From: Prorocentrum cordatum
Taxonomy: Eukaryota > Sar > Dinophyceae > Prorocentrales > Prorocentraceae
NCBI GenBank assembly: GCA_963575745.1
Contig: CAUYUJ010010502.1
Location: 321,505 to 341,504 of the forward strand
Length of the DNA stretch: 20,000 nt
Direction: 5' to 3'
Shown: piece by piece, positions 8,172-17,456 of the stretch
How positions within the stretch are numbered: position 1 is the first letter of the stretch
Layout: each line of letters starts with the position of its first letter
Notes under the pieces: generated by a model
Databases searched by the model: none
The model's input: only the letters and a program-made list of their open reading frames with translations
Told to the model about the DNA's origin: nothing
Position numbers and translations under genes: made by a program

Positions 8172-8304
8172 CACTCCTGCGGTGTGACGTTCCCGGTGCG
8201 CGGCCCCAGGAGCTCCCTCGGCTCTCCTGCCCGAGGGGCGGCCCGTCGCCCTATGTGGCTCCAGCTCCGATGGTCCCGGGGCCCGGCAGCAGGCCCCAGA
8301 GGCC

Positions 8305-8502
8305 GAGAGGGGGGGGGGAGGGGGAGGGGGAGGGGGGGGAGGAGGAGGAAGAGGGGGAGGAGGAGGAGGAGGGGTGGGGGAGGGGGGAGGTGGGGGGGGA
8401 GGGGGAGGAGGAGGAGGAGGAGGAGGAGGAGGAGGAGGAGGAGGAGGAGGCGGAGGAGGAGGAGGGGGAGGAGGAGGGGGAGGAGGAGGAGGGGGAGGGG
8501 GA
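8305..8502. repeat. Homopurine (GGA/GGGGA)n tract
   Basis: These 198 nt are pure purine on the + strand except for three pyrimidines (8375, 8391, 8451). The G-runs and mirror-like GGA repeats can form triplex (H-DNA) or quadruplex structures. It is the only long GA tract on this strand; the others are CT. Confidence 0.95.
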
Positions 8503-8654
8503 CCGAAGCGTGTCCTCCGGTACGTGCCGAGAGGCCCTGTCTTTTGTGGCCGGCGCTCGCCCCAAGGGTCGGGGGGAAAGGGCTCGCAGGCCCCTGCCAA
8601 GGCAACCAACCCAGCAGTATGTGCTAGGGCAATCGCGGAACTGTGGCTAGAATT

Positions 8655-8791
8655 AGGTCGGGCGTGTTACAATCGGATCTCGGAGGAGAGATCAAGAATA
8701 GTCAACACTGGGGGAAAATAATAAAACGTCGTCCCCAGACTATTTTTCGAACTATGTTTGAAGATTCCCCCTGTAGAGGGACGCGCCCGAC
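8655..8791. mobile_element. Inverted-repeat element, family A copy 2
   Basis: The left end AGGTCGGGCGTGT (8655-8667) matches the left end of the 1136-1294 element at 12 of 13 positions. The right end, CTGTAGAGGGAC then GCGCCCGAC (8771-8791), matches that copy's right end with one mismatch. The inner part of the left arm has decayed and the interior is partly conserved on the right side. It encodes nothing. Two diverged copies with the same boundaries make a real repeat family more likely than chance. Confidence 0.6.
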
Positions 8792-8956
8792 TCAAGGCTA
8801 GGTGGAGCTAACTCGAGGGGGTCGTGCTCTGGCCCTGGGGCTGCCGCGGCCCCTCCCCCGGTCCCGTCTCCACGGTGCGTGCCCGAGCCGCCAGGCCTGG
8901 CAGAGAGCCCGTGGGCTCTGCTGCCTGTGCCACTCGCGAGGCCTGAACTGACGACC
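8792..8956. other. Short GC-rich spacer
   Basis: It separates two small elements. No gene or repeat recognised. Confidence 0.4.
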
Positions 8957-9218
8957 TACAGTCGGGGCGTTGACCTAAGGAACCCCCCCTCCTTGGCGCG
9001 CGGAGCGGGACCACACGGTGCACAGGGGGTGAGCGGGTACCGTCGGGGCGTTGACCTAAGGAACCCTAAAAAAAGGAACGGGGCCCCTTTCTCCCATCAG
9101 TTCAAGTTCGATTTCCCATCGAAACCCTAAGCAAAACCAAAGGCAAGCTGTGAAACAATCAAGGAACACCGAGCCCCTCCCCAACGAACAGGGTTCCTTC
9201 TTCAGGGCCCCGACTGTA
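8957..9218. mobile_element. Tc1/mariner-like MITE with an extra internal left end
   Basis: Seen: TA (8957-8958), then CAGTCGGGGC...GGAACCC, and at the other side GGGTTCC...GCCCCGACTG, then TA (9217-9218). The ends are inverted repeats over about 26 bp with a few mismatches, and the element is 258 bp. A third end, 26 of 27 identical to the left end, lies inside at 9040-9066 in the same orientation and is itself preceded by TA (9038-9039). That suggests either one element nested in another or a partial duplication. No transposase is encoded. Known: TA duplication and CAGT ends fit the Tc1/mariner/pogo class. The 595-757 element shares the CAGTCGG ends. Confidence 0.62.
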
Positions 9219-9503
9219 CCTACCAGACCACCCCAACCTGACCCGAAGACCTAAATTTGGGGTGATTCGGTGGGTGGTGCTGAATCACAGAACTGAGCAG
9301 GATCGTGCCAAGGAGCGGTGCCCTGGCAATGCTGCGGCCCTGGCCACGCTAGCGCTGCCGCCCAACGGCCACCAGATCCTCGCTTCCGACCGGATAACTA
9401 GATAACGATAGTCTTATTCCCCATATCCTAAGATGGGGTTCTTGTTATTTCTTGAGCGCCGCCGACTTCGCCTCCTTCTTCTCCTTCTCCTCCCCTCTCC
9501 TCC
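9219..9503. other. Gene-free spacer
   Basis: No gene recognised. The last 30 bp turns into a short TTC/CTC-rich run next to the minisatellite that follows. Confidence 0.4.
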
Positions 9504-9620
9504 TCATACCCAGACTTACTCATACACAGACTGACTCACACTCAGACTTACTCATACCCAGACTTACTCACACACAAAATTACTCATACTCAGACCTACT
9601 CCTACTCAGACCTTACTCAT
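9504..9620. repeat. 15-bp minisatellite
   Basis: About seven degenerate units of CAGACTTACTCATAC-type sequence. The variants differ mainly at the CATAC/CACAC end. It directly precedes the 151-bp array. Confidence 0.85.
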
Positions 9621-9642
9621 GCTGAGACTCACGCACGCCACA

Positions 9643-10535
9643 TTCGCGGCCGTTTTGTGGGGATGCCTCAAGCGGTTTGCCTGTTTTCTGTCCCAACATC
9701 TTTCGCTTTCGGAGCAGATTTGGAGGATGTCTCGAGCGAGGCGCTCATTTCACCGCCCTAAGAGGAGCCGCCAGGGGTTATCTCACGGTCCCGTTCGCGG
9801 CCGTTTTGTGGGGATGTCTCAAGCGGTTTGCTTGTTTTCTGTCCCAACATCCTTCGCTTTCGGAGCAGATTTGGAGGATGTCTTGGGCGAGGCGCTCATT
9901 TTCACGTCCCTAAGGTGAGCCGCCGAAGGGTTATCTCACGGTCCCGTTCGCGGCCGTTTTGTGGGCATGTCTCACGCGGTTTGCCTGTATTCTGTCACAA
10001 CATCCTTCGCTTTCGGAGCAGATTTGGAGGATGTCTCGAGCGAGGCGCTCCTTTTCACCCCCCTAAGGAAAGCCGCCAGGGGTTCTCTCACGGTCCCGTT
10101 CGCGGCCGTTTTGAGGGGATGTCTCATGCGGTTCGCCTGTTTTCTGTCCCAACATCCTTTGCTTCGGAACAGATTTGGAGGATGTCTCGAGCGATGCGCT
10201 CCTTTTCACCCCCCTAAGGGGAGCCGCCAGGGGTTATATCACAGTCCCGTTCGCGGCCGTTTTGTGGGGATGTCTCAAGCGGTTTGCCTGTTGGCTGTCC
10301 CAACATCTTTCGCTTTCGGAGCAGATTTGGAGGATGTCTCGAGCGAGGCGCTCATTTCACCGCCCTAAGAGGAGCCGCCAGGGGTTATCTCACGGTCCCG
10401 TTCGCGGCCGTTTTGTGGGGATGTCTCAAGCGGTTTGCTTGTTTTCTGTCCCAACATCCGTAGCTTTCGGAGTAGATTTGGAGGATGTCTCGAGCGAGGC
10501 GCTCATTTTCACCCCCCAGGTGGGCCAGATTTTGA
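9643..10535. repeat. Minisatellite, ~151 bp unit, about six copies
   Basis: The anchor TTCGCGGCCGTTTT starts at 9643, 9794, 9947, 10099, 10250 and 10401, giving periods of 151, 153, 152, 151 and 151 bp. Each unit carries AAGCGGTTTGC, TGTCCCAACATC, GATTTGGAGGATGTCTCGAGC and GGAGCCGCCAGGGGTTAT. A truncated final piece ends near 10535. Since 151 is not a multiple of three, each unit is read in a different phase. The 237-528 nt open frames across the array are chimaeras of all three phases, usually ended by the TAA in CCCTAAG. I find no coding evidence. Confidence 0.92.
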
Positions 10536-10574
10536 GGATGTCTCGATCGGTGGCCAGACTCGTGGGCACAGATT

Positions 10575-10835
10575 CTCCTCAGGATGCCACAGGAGGCTCC
10601 AACAGGCTCCAGGAGGCCCCAGGAGACCACATGAGGTCCCAGGAGGCATCAGGAGGCCACAGAAAGACTCAAGAGGCAACAGGATGTCCCAAGAGGCTCT
10701 AGGAGGCCTCAGGAAGCTCCGGGAGGCCTCAGGAAGCCACAGGAGGCCCCAGGAGGCCAGAGGAAGCGCCAGGAGGTCTCGGAAGGCAACCGGAGGCCCC
10801 GAGAGGCCCCAGGAGCAGGAGGCCTCAGAAGGCAA
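10575..10835. repeat. Degenerate 11-12 bp AGGAGGCCCC-type repeat
   Basis: More than twenty irregular units of AGGAGGCC(C/A)C, CAGGAAGC and similar run head to tail. The AGGAGG words are part of the repeat, not ribosome binding sites. The same repeat reappears at 11110-11200. Confidence 0.85.
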
Positions 10836-10854
10836 CAGGAGTGGCTCCAATCCC

Positions 10855-11105
10855 ATGTGTTTTACGTATGCTCCTATATAGATTGGGCCTCACCTGGAGC
10901 ACGAATCCTTGATGTTATACGTATGTTTCTATATATTGTCCTTCTACTGTGTACTTAGGTTCCTATAGGGCCTCTCCTGGGGCACGAGTCCTTGGTGTTT
11001 TACGTGTGTTCCTTTAGATTGCCCCCTTCTCCTGTGGCTCCAATCCGCAATGTTTTATGTACGTCTGTTGCTATAGATTGGGCCTCTCCTGGGGCACGAA
11101 TTCTC
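10855..11105. repeat. Decayed ~54-bp tandem repeat
   Basis: Units begin TGTTTTACGTATG-like, pass through CCTATAGATTGGGCC and end TCCTGGGGCACGA(A/G)T. Copies start at about 10857, 10911, 10995 and 11050 with insertions and deletions between them. The unit end (GGGCACGAATTCTCC) also appears as GGGCACAGATTCTCC at about 10564, just before the AGGAGG repeat, which points to a higher-order composite unit. Confidence 0.7.
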
Positions 11106-11109
11106 CTTA

Positions 11110-11200
11110 GAAGGTCCCAGGAGGCCCCAACTGGCTCCTGGAGGCCCCAGGAAGCCCCAGTAGGTTTCAGGAGGCCCCAGGAGGCCCCAGGTGGACCCAG
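11110..11200. repeat. Second block of AGGAGGCCCC-type repeat
   Basis: About eight degenerate AGGAGGCCCC units, preceded as in the first block by a GGGCACGAATTCTCC-type leader. Together with 10564-10835 this makes a repeated leader-plus-array arrangement. Confidence 0.8.
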
Positions 11201-11690
11201 GCTCATGCGCAGAGACGCGCTCGTACTACTGAGGCTCATTCGCACTCCAATGCTCCAATCCATTCTCAGTTAGATTCATGACCAGACCGTCACAACTGAA
11301 GCCCGTTTATATTCGAAAGCTCTTGCGCCTAGACATTCACGGCGGACAGGTCCATGCGAATATATACACATATGGGGAGCTCCACGCAGTAAAAACTTGT
11401 TGCATGTTCTCAGTGTGGCAAGTAGCTCAGACTGCACCCTGAAGGGTCTCCACATGAGTTGCCCCAAGCGTTTTGTCTCTAACTTTTCGCGAGGAGCCTA
11501 CGAGCGCCTCCAGGAGGGAAGACACCCCAAGGCTTCTAAGCAGAGCCCTGTAATCTTCAATCCCCCCGTTCGGATTGCTCAGGTAACCAGTCAGGCAGCA
11601 GAGACAGAAGCGCTCGAGCCGCTGTAATTACGCGAAGTCGACCCCTTTTCCGAAGGGTTGCGATGCTCCTCCTCGTCCTACTCATTTTCA
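11201..11690. other. Spacer with one unassigned small open frame
   Basis: No family recognised. The + strand frame at 11397-11627 (77 codons) has a less biased composition than the surrounding low-complexity frames, with a CPKRFVSNFSRGAYERL segment. However it lacks an early ATG (its first usable start is TTG), and I see no domain. It may be a fragment of a decayed gene or chance. Confidence 0.3.
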
Positions 11691-11710
11691 ACATCATCAT
11701 CATCGTCATC

Positions 11711-11791
<81 letters not shown>

Positions 11792-11967
11792 AGCATCAGC
11801 AGCAGCATCAGCATCAGCATCAGCATCAGCATCAGCATCAGCATCATCAGCATCATCCTCAGCCTCATCCTCCTCCTCCTCCTCCTCCTCCTTCTCCTCC
11901 TCCTCCTCCTCCTATTCCTCCTATTCCTCCTCCTCCTCCTCTTCCTCCTTCTCCTCCTCCTCCTCCC
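11691..11967. repeat. Compound microsatellite (CAT)n-(CAGCAT)n-(TCC)n
   Basis: An almost pure CAT run (to about 11779) passes into CAG/CAGCAT units (to about 11850) and then into (TCC)n from about 11868. The step-wise change of motif suggests growth by replication slippage with point mutations seeding new motifs. Long Ile-, Ser- and Met-rich open frames here are artefacts. Confidence 0.95.
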
Positions 11968-12138
11968 GCCGACCCAGACCATGCGCGTTCGATTTGAGGT
12001 TCGAGGTGAAATCTCGTGACTCTTGTGACGTTCTGGTGAGCTCTTGCCCCACAGGGGGCCAGGGGCCTCTGGCTGGAACCCTCCAACGACATCCTGGGGC
12101 CGAAGGCCCCGCCTGGCCCCTCCTGGCCTCTCTTGGGG

Positions 12139-12310
12139 CCCTCCTGGGGCCGTCGTCGGGGCCTCTTGACAGCCCCTGGGGCCGTCTTCGCCCCCCCCTG
12201 GCCCGTAAGAACCCCTTTTGGGGGAGCCCTCCTGGGGTCGTCGTGGGGGCCTCCTGGCAGCCCCCGGGGCCGTCTTCGGTCCATCCTGGCCCCCTGCCTC
12301 GTGGGCCGCA
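12139..12310. repeat. 88-bp tandem duplication in GC-rich spacer
   Basis: CCCTCCTGGGG(C/T)CGTCGT begins at 12139 and again at 12227. The two 88-bp halves share GGGGCCTC(T/C)TG(A/G)CAGCCCC and GGGGCCGTCTTCG. A weaker partial copy may precede them. The rest of 11968-12907 holds no recognised gene; a perfect palindrome GGCCACCGGTGGCC lies at 12401-12414. Confidence 0.7.
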
Positions 12311-12907
12311 AGTATGGAAGCCGCCCCGAGGCCGCAAGGCCCCTTATCAGGAGCGACAGGGCGACTGCCACATCGGCGGCACGGCTGGGAAGGGTCCCTT
12401 GGCCACCGGTGGCCGCTGGGTGGGGCCGCGTGGAGACGCCTGGCAGGGGGGCCTCCTGTGACCATGTGTGGGTCGCCGATTCCTTGTTTTTGATTGGAAA
12501 AAACAGCCCACTCGGTTCGATTCGCCCTCGGGGACCAGCTTGGGCCAGCTTCTGTCGGCTCCTCGTCTTCGAGCCCATTTTGGAGGCCGCCTCGCCCTTG
12601 GGCCTTGCCTGGCTGAGGCGCGCGCCAGTCCCGTAGAGCCGACTGGCCACACCATGTGAGCACACATGTTGTACGCCACAGCGCGGCAGAGGCCGTCCGC
12701 GCGCGCGCTCAGGCGGTCCGGGTACCCGAAAGCGCACACCAACCACCAGCAGGAGGAGGGAGAAACAAGCGAAACCGGCCGCGAGGGGTGGGATGGAGGG
12801 GAGGGCACGCACCTGGCGAGGTGCGTCGCCGTGGGCGGCCAGGGCGGCCAGCCAGTGCTGCACCCCTGGCAGCGGCATTGGAACAAACGTGCGTTTTCCG
12901 TTCATTC

Positions 12908-13186
12908 TCGCCTCTCGAGGGGATCTGGGGCCCTCTGGGAGAGGCCGAAGCCGTCACCCCCATCCAGAGGTCCTGCCCAGGGTGGCTCGAGGGGCCGACT
13001 TGGAGGTTTTGCGTCGACAATCTGCCCGTAGTGTCACGACGTGCGCTGCCGCTCCTCTGAACGTCTGAACGCCCACCCGCGCCTGGGGCTGGCGCCTCCT
13101 CCCCCTCCTCCTGCTCCCCCTCCTCCCGCCTCTCCTTCCTGCCCCCGCCTCCTCCCTGTCGCCTCTCGAGGTGATCTGGGGCCCTC
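12908..13186. repeat. Pair of 28-bp direct repeats, 251 bp apart
   Basis: Positions 12908-12935 and 13159-13186 are identical except for one base (CTCGAGG then G or T then GATCTGGGGCCCTC). The sequence between them is not obviously duplicated. This could be remains of a tandem array or two ends of a lost element. No gene seen here. Confidence 0.6.
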
Positions 13187-13308
13187 GAGGAAGCGCCAGG
13201 ATCAAACAACAGGGTATCCTGGGGCGCACGCCTCCGGCACCACGCCCCGGAGCCCCTGGCGAGAGCAGGCCCGCCGTCTCTAACCAAGACTGGGCCCGCC
13301 TCCCCAGC

Positions 13309-13379
13309 CCTCCTCCTCCCCCACCCCTCCCCTCCTCCTCCTCCTCCTCCTCCTCCTCCTCCTCCTCCTCCTCCTCCTC
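13309..13379. repeat. (TCC)n microsatellite
   Basis: A nearly pure TCC run, pyrimidine on the + strand, ending 156 bp before the first ATG of the LINE endonuclease frame. Its Pro/Ser-coding extension of that frame is not part of the conserved protein. Confidence 0.95.
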
Positions 13380-13535
13380 AGGAGCCGCCCAGGCACAAGC
13401 GCCCGCGTGCTCCACCCAAGGCCAGCCCCGCACAGCACATCTTTGTGTGCAGGAAGCCAGGGCAGAGCAGAGGGACGGTGCCACTCGGGCGGCAGCGATC
13501 GCAGCACAACCACACTCCCCCCACACACCCGAGTA

Positions 13536-15275
13536 ATGGAGGTGATATACCATAATGTTCAATGGGCAGATTTTACTAGACTGGCAGAGATATCCATGCA
13601 GGTGGAGAGCGTAGACTTCTTCGTCGCAATAGGCACAGGACGAGCAGCGAGACAGGCGGACACGACCAAGTGCCAGCTCCCGCATCATCAAGCAGTGAAC
13701 TTTGGATGGCGACGATCGAGGGCTACAAACAATTCATGCGGACTGAGCATATTGTATGGAAAAAGATTTCGAGGAACGCTCATGAGAGTTGCCACGCCAC
13801 CGCCGCATTTGGGTATAACAGGGCGGGTGGCTATGGCACAGTTCAACCTTGGCAGTACTAGCTTGGCGATTTTCCCAATATACATCCAACCGAAGGGGAT
13901 TGCAGTTTCAATGTTGAAGGCAACCACGAAATGTATCTTAGAGTGGATCGAGAGAAAAATTGATAAACTTGGGTGCTCGCGCATGCCGATTATTGCAGGC
14001 GATTGCAATTGTGGTTTTGGATGGCAAACAGATCGCACAGGGCGAAGATACAAGACCGAGTCAGAGAACGTCGGAATAAAAGAGCCAGCAGTCGAGAGCA
14101 AGACTAGCACGCAGGCACGAGACTTCCTCCAAGGCAGCTACCTGGCCATGGCAGACACATTTTGGCTTAGGGGGCCCACCTTCTACAAGGGCACGCACAA
14201 GAGCAAGATTGATCACATCGCGGTGCCCATCGAGAGTCTCGGGCGTATACGGCAACTACACCCACTGCTGGGTCTCGCGCGACGACTACAAAGGTACGTC
14301 AGCACACATTTGCATGACCACGTGCCAGTATACGTGAACATGGACATCCATGTCACGCGCGCCCACATCCCCAAGCTGACGCCGCCCGCGAACAGAGACA
14401 GCATGATGGGGGCATACAACGATGGTGTACGACGGGTGGAGTTCCTGCAAAAAGTCGAGCAGCACGCCAACGGCATCAGCGAAGAGGAGCGGCGCAGAAA
14501 GTGGGACCAAGGCGATGTTCAGGGATGTTGGGATAGGGTATCTTCATGTATTCGACAGGCCATGGCAGAGAGTTGTCCCAAAGTAGCGTACGACACGGCA
14601 GAGTACGAAGAAATGAGACAGGAACGGATTTTGGTGCTGAAAGAAAGAGGGCGCCTAAGAGAAGCTATACACCAGACGGGCTCCAAGGCGTTCGACGGCG
14701 AAGGATCGACAGAGTTCGACCGCATCGAGATCAAGCTGCACCAGATATCAAGACAGCTTCAACAGGTCAGAAGAGAGCAAAAGATGAAGAAAACAACGAG
14801 TCTGGTGCAGGAGATCAGCACAGCGTGGAAGAAAAGGAGGCTTGCCGAAGCACATCGACTGCGAGCGCGACTGTCCAACACAGGCCGTGGACCGAAGAAG
14901 AGAGTCATCTTCGCCCCCCGAGAAGGCATGAAGTTGCAGCAGTGGGAGGAGGGGCTCGCGCAGGCAGCAGAAGACGGCGGCATGCAGTGTGAGCGAATAC
15001 AATGGGACGCATGGATAGTAGACCGAGCGTTCCTCCCCCACCTCTACGGCTCGCCCGACATCATCGATAGGATTAAGCAGGACAGAGCAGGACAAGTGAG
15101 GTACCTAAAAAGAGCCCCAAAACGACGTGCAGGACCATCATTGGGGGGGTACTCGCAGAGGCCCTGTGCATGTGCATCGACCCGAAGAGCTACCGAAACG
15201 ACAACGACCGAAAGTTTGTGCCCGAAACGGTTTCAAGAAGATACAACGACATGCTGGCCCTTATTAGGCTCGTAG
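13536..15275 (+). CDS. LINE endonuclease (EEP/APE-type) domain and linker
   Basis: This part would nick the chromosomal target to prime reverse transcription. From the ATG at 13536 it begins MEVIYHNVQW (candidate metal-binding Asn7). It then shows AGDCNCGFG (Asp156, Asn158), SKIDHIAV (Asp226, His227) and HDHVPVYVN (Asp261, His262), matching the EEP-family order GDxN, SxIDH and SDH. The usual glutamate of the LQE block is replaced by a GTG sequence (about residues 33-35). I recall GTG-type variants in dinoflagellate LINE proteins, but activity is uncertain. Residues about 300-530 form a charged, probably helical linker. I chose the ATG because upstream in-frame sequence is translated microsatellite. 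The frame runs to 15275, but real coding probably leaves it near 15143-15149, where the RT frame takes over, so the last ~40 residues are likely spurious. Confidence 0.75.
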   Translation: MEVIYHNVQWADFTRLAEISMQVESVDFFVAIGTGRAARQADTTKCQLPHHQAVNFGWRRSRATNNSCGLSILYGKRFRGTLMRVATPPPHLGITGRVAMAQFNLGSTSLAIFPIYIQPKGIAVSMLKATTKCILEWIERKIDKLGCSRMPIIAGDCNCGFGWQTDRTGRRYKTESENVGIKEPAVESKTSTQARDFLQGSYLAMADTFWLRGPTFYKGTHKSKIDHIAVPIESLGRIRQLHPLLGLARRLQRYVSTHLHDHVPVYVNMDIHVTRAHIPKLTPPANRDSMMGAYNDGVRRVEFLQKVEQHANGISEEERRRKWDQGDVQGCWDRVSSCIRQAMAESCPKVAYDTAEYEEMRQERILVLKERGRLREAIHQTGSKAFDGEGSTEFDRIEIKLHQISRQLQQVRREQKMKKTTSLVQEISTAWKKRRLAEAHRLRARLSNTGRGPKKRVIFAPREGMKLQQWEEGLAQAAEDGGMQCERIQWDAWIVDRAFLPHLYGSPDIIDRIKQDRAGQVRYLKRAPKRRAGPSLGGYSQRPCACASTRRATETTTTESLCPKRFQEDTTTCWPLLGS

Positions 15276-16922
15276 GCTCGGCCCCCCTCAGCAGCATACG
15301 TAGCCAGGCATTCTCTCAGAGCAAGAACAACCAGAAGCATGGCATCAAGGGACAAAGGATCCTTCACTGCTTCGATGCGTTTGGAATGAGCTACTCTGGG
15401 TACCGTCAGAGGACTTCCAGAAGGCCATGCCCACCAGACTTTGCACACGGAGGGTTGAGGGGACGTAGACGAGAAGGGTGCATTCTTAGCCTAGCAGCAG
15501 CAAGCTGGAGATGCAGGCAAACAAAGCTCGGGCACACAATCAGCAGCTACGACGGCACAAATGCATTCGCATGCGCGCACGAGAGCAGCATCACTAGCCT
15601 ACACAGCAACACATACAGAGCAGAAGATGTTCATGTAGCTGACCAAGCAGTACTGCAAGCAACCATACATGTTGAAGCCATCGATGGCACGGCCGATGTT
15701 CATCCAGAGCGCGGCACGACCATGGGCCACTCGCTGGCGGCAGGCGATTTCGTGGACATGTATTTGCCCACGGTAGAGAACTGGAACGACAGCCTTGCCG
15801 CCACGGATCTTCGCTATACGTGGACCCGGGGTCCGTGCCCTATCACTCGAGCCGAAGTTGACGTTGGCATCGGACTTTTTGTAGATGACGTATCACGGCT
15901 ACACATACATGCTTACGCACCACCAGCGCGCTACATCACACAGCAGCTCAATCATGCCACCCAGGGGCTTCAGGAGCACATCGCCAATAATGGTCACGTC
16001 CTCAACAAGGACAAGACAAACCATCTTGTCAGTTTTTATGGCCACGGCTCGTTTGAAGCAGCACGAGAACTATCCAGACAGAAAAAAAATCCAGGGAGAA
16101 GTTCTTCGAGAAGCCAGAATCCTGGGGCCCATCATGAGCTTCGACGGAGTTTTGAGGACCGAGCTGAAGGCGCGCATCAAAGGAGCCAAGGCTGCATGGA
16201 GATCGCTGGGAGACGTTTGGCACCAGCCTCTCCATCACCGACTGCTGCGCACTCTTTTCCTGTGCTTCGCTTACAGCGCCGCCATCACAGGTCTGACAGC
16301 GTTCGTGCTGCCTGCGCAATTTACCAGCCAGCTGGACACAGTGCTGGTGAAGATGCTGCGTGGCCTGATGCACGGAAAAGCGAAAAGAGTGTTCGACGGG
16401 CGCATTAGGACATTGAACAACAGTGAAGTATTCGATCATTGGAATATTAGCCGTACAGCCACAGAGCTCCGAGTGCCGCGAATCCGTTGGTGGCAACAAG
16501 TAGCAAAGGAGCCTAGCAATCACAGGCAAACTCTTACGGCGATTTTTGGAACACTGGAAATGGATAGGCTCCTCGAGGCCCCCAGATGCACTCCAGAGGG
16601 ACACCTGACGAGGCACTCCACATCATGGGCATACCAAGTCCGGGACAATCTAGAGGCCTTAGCGAACGCCGACCCCCGCTTCGACATGCTTTGGACCGAC
16701 AGGAAAAACGTGCTGCAGGTGTTCAAAGGCCCTGACCTCGGAGCTAGCTTCGCCAAGATCTCAGTGGGCACCAAGAGGGACTTCCTTAGCATAGAGGGGT
16801 CAAAGAAGCTGGCCAGTTTCCTCCGAAGCTTGGAATCAAAACGATCGACGAGACGACGCCCCCGCACATCACAGAGCACCAGCACGAGGAGGACAACAGC
16901 AGCAGCAACAGCAGCATCGTAG
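15071..16922 (+). pseudogene. LINE reverse transcriptase, split by a frameshift
   Basis: This part would copy the element's RNA into DNA at the nicked target. In frame 2, open from 15071, I see GLRGRRREGCIL (an early RT motif, about 15450), SYDGTNAF (motif A, catalytic Asp at 15551-15553), GTTMGHSLAAGDF (motif B, about 15712-15750) and GLFVDDVSR (motif C, the two Asp at 15884-15889). At the run of eight A at 16082-16089 the meaningful frame changes to frame 0, which continues with REARILGPIMSFDG, the thumb-like AYSAAITGLTAF and LRVPRIRWWQQVAKEP, typical of the region after LINE RTs. A run of seven A would join the two frames. Frame 0 ends at a stop at 16920-16922. All three RT aspartates are present, so decay seems recent. 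Confidence 0.75.
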
Positions 16923-17290
16923 ACGAGTACGTGTGCACGCACGAGCTGGGAGAGGAGGGCGAAGGACGAGGATGCGGCATGTCGTTCACTACGATGAAGG
17001 CGCTCACGGCACACATCACACACGCACACAACATGCGCAACGTGCACTCGATGATATTGAGCACGAACGTATGCCCGTGGCGCAGAACGTGTTTCGCGAG
17101 CAGAGCGTCATGTCTACGACACGTGACCACCATGTCCCGCTCAGACCCCCCTCGCTGCCCCACCAGAGCCACTTCCTTCGATTTCAAGCCAGAAGAGAAG
17201 AGCTCTTACACGTGCGGAGTCTGCGGACAAGAGGACTCCGAGATTAACGAACACCTACTACACGTAGCCACACACGCGCTCGGCCCATCG
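16790..17290 (+). pseudogene. LINE C-terminal zinc-finger region
   Basis: In frame 2, open from 16790, a first finger starts YVCTHEL (Cys at 16934-16936) and continues CGMSF and LTAHITHAH, a C2H2-like pattern with a long Cys-Cys spacing. A second, CPWRRTCFASRASCLRHV, resembles a C-x4-C finger with His. A third, YTCGVCGQE...EHLLHVATH (about 17206-17275), is C-x2-C with two or more His. Known: many LINEs place Cys/His fingers after the RT for binding nucleic acid. The preceding KTIDETTPPHITEHQ segment reads naturally in this frame, so the switch from the RT frame lies upstream, between 16790 and 16922. After about 17290 this frame becomes Arg/Gly/Gln-rich and is probably no longer the true one. 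Confidence 0.65.
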
Positions 17291-17456
17291 GAGATACATG
17301 GCGTGGAGAGCAGGCAGCGCGCCAGGTCAAGGCAAAGATCGGGAACGATGGAGGCAAGAAACAGCTCCAGCACGAAAGAAGGAAGCACGTGGAAGCCCGA
17401 AGAAAAGTGCTGGCAGCAAGCCTGGCTCAGGCGTGGGTGCCACACACGAGGAGACC

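Noticed and set aside
7646-8721. Open frames rich in Pro, Gly or Glu across the homopurine tract and palindromes
   Set aside because: They arise from the GGA tract and from symmetric palindromes read on both strands. No protein family recognised.
9095-9125. GTTCGATTTCC, resembling a tRNA T-loop
   Set aside because: No matching acceptor, D or anticodon stem was found around it, and it lies inside the MITE.
9643-10535. CRISPR-like regular repeat
   Set aside because: The 151-bp units are continuous tandem copies with no unique spacers.
10575-10835. Many AGGAGG words that look like ribosome binding sites
   Set aside because: They are units of a tandem repeat with no open frames placed behind them, and the context is eukaryotic.
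11557-12663. Minus-strand open frame of 368 codons
   Set aside because: Its core is the translated CAT/TCC microsatellite (Met and Arg runs). The rest is GC-rich sequence open in several frames.
14157-14172. CATTTTGGCTTAG, resembling the dinoflagellate spliced leader
   Set aside because: It lies in the middle of the LINE endonuclease frame (encoding TFWLR), differs from the leader as I remember it, and lacks the rest of it.
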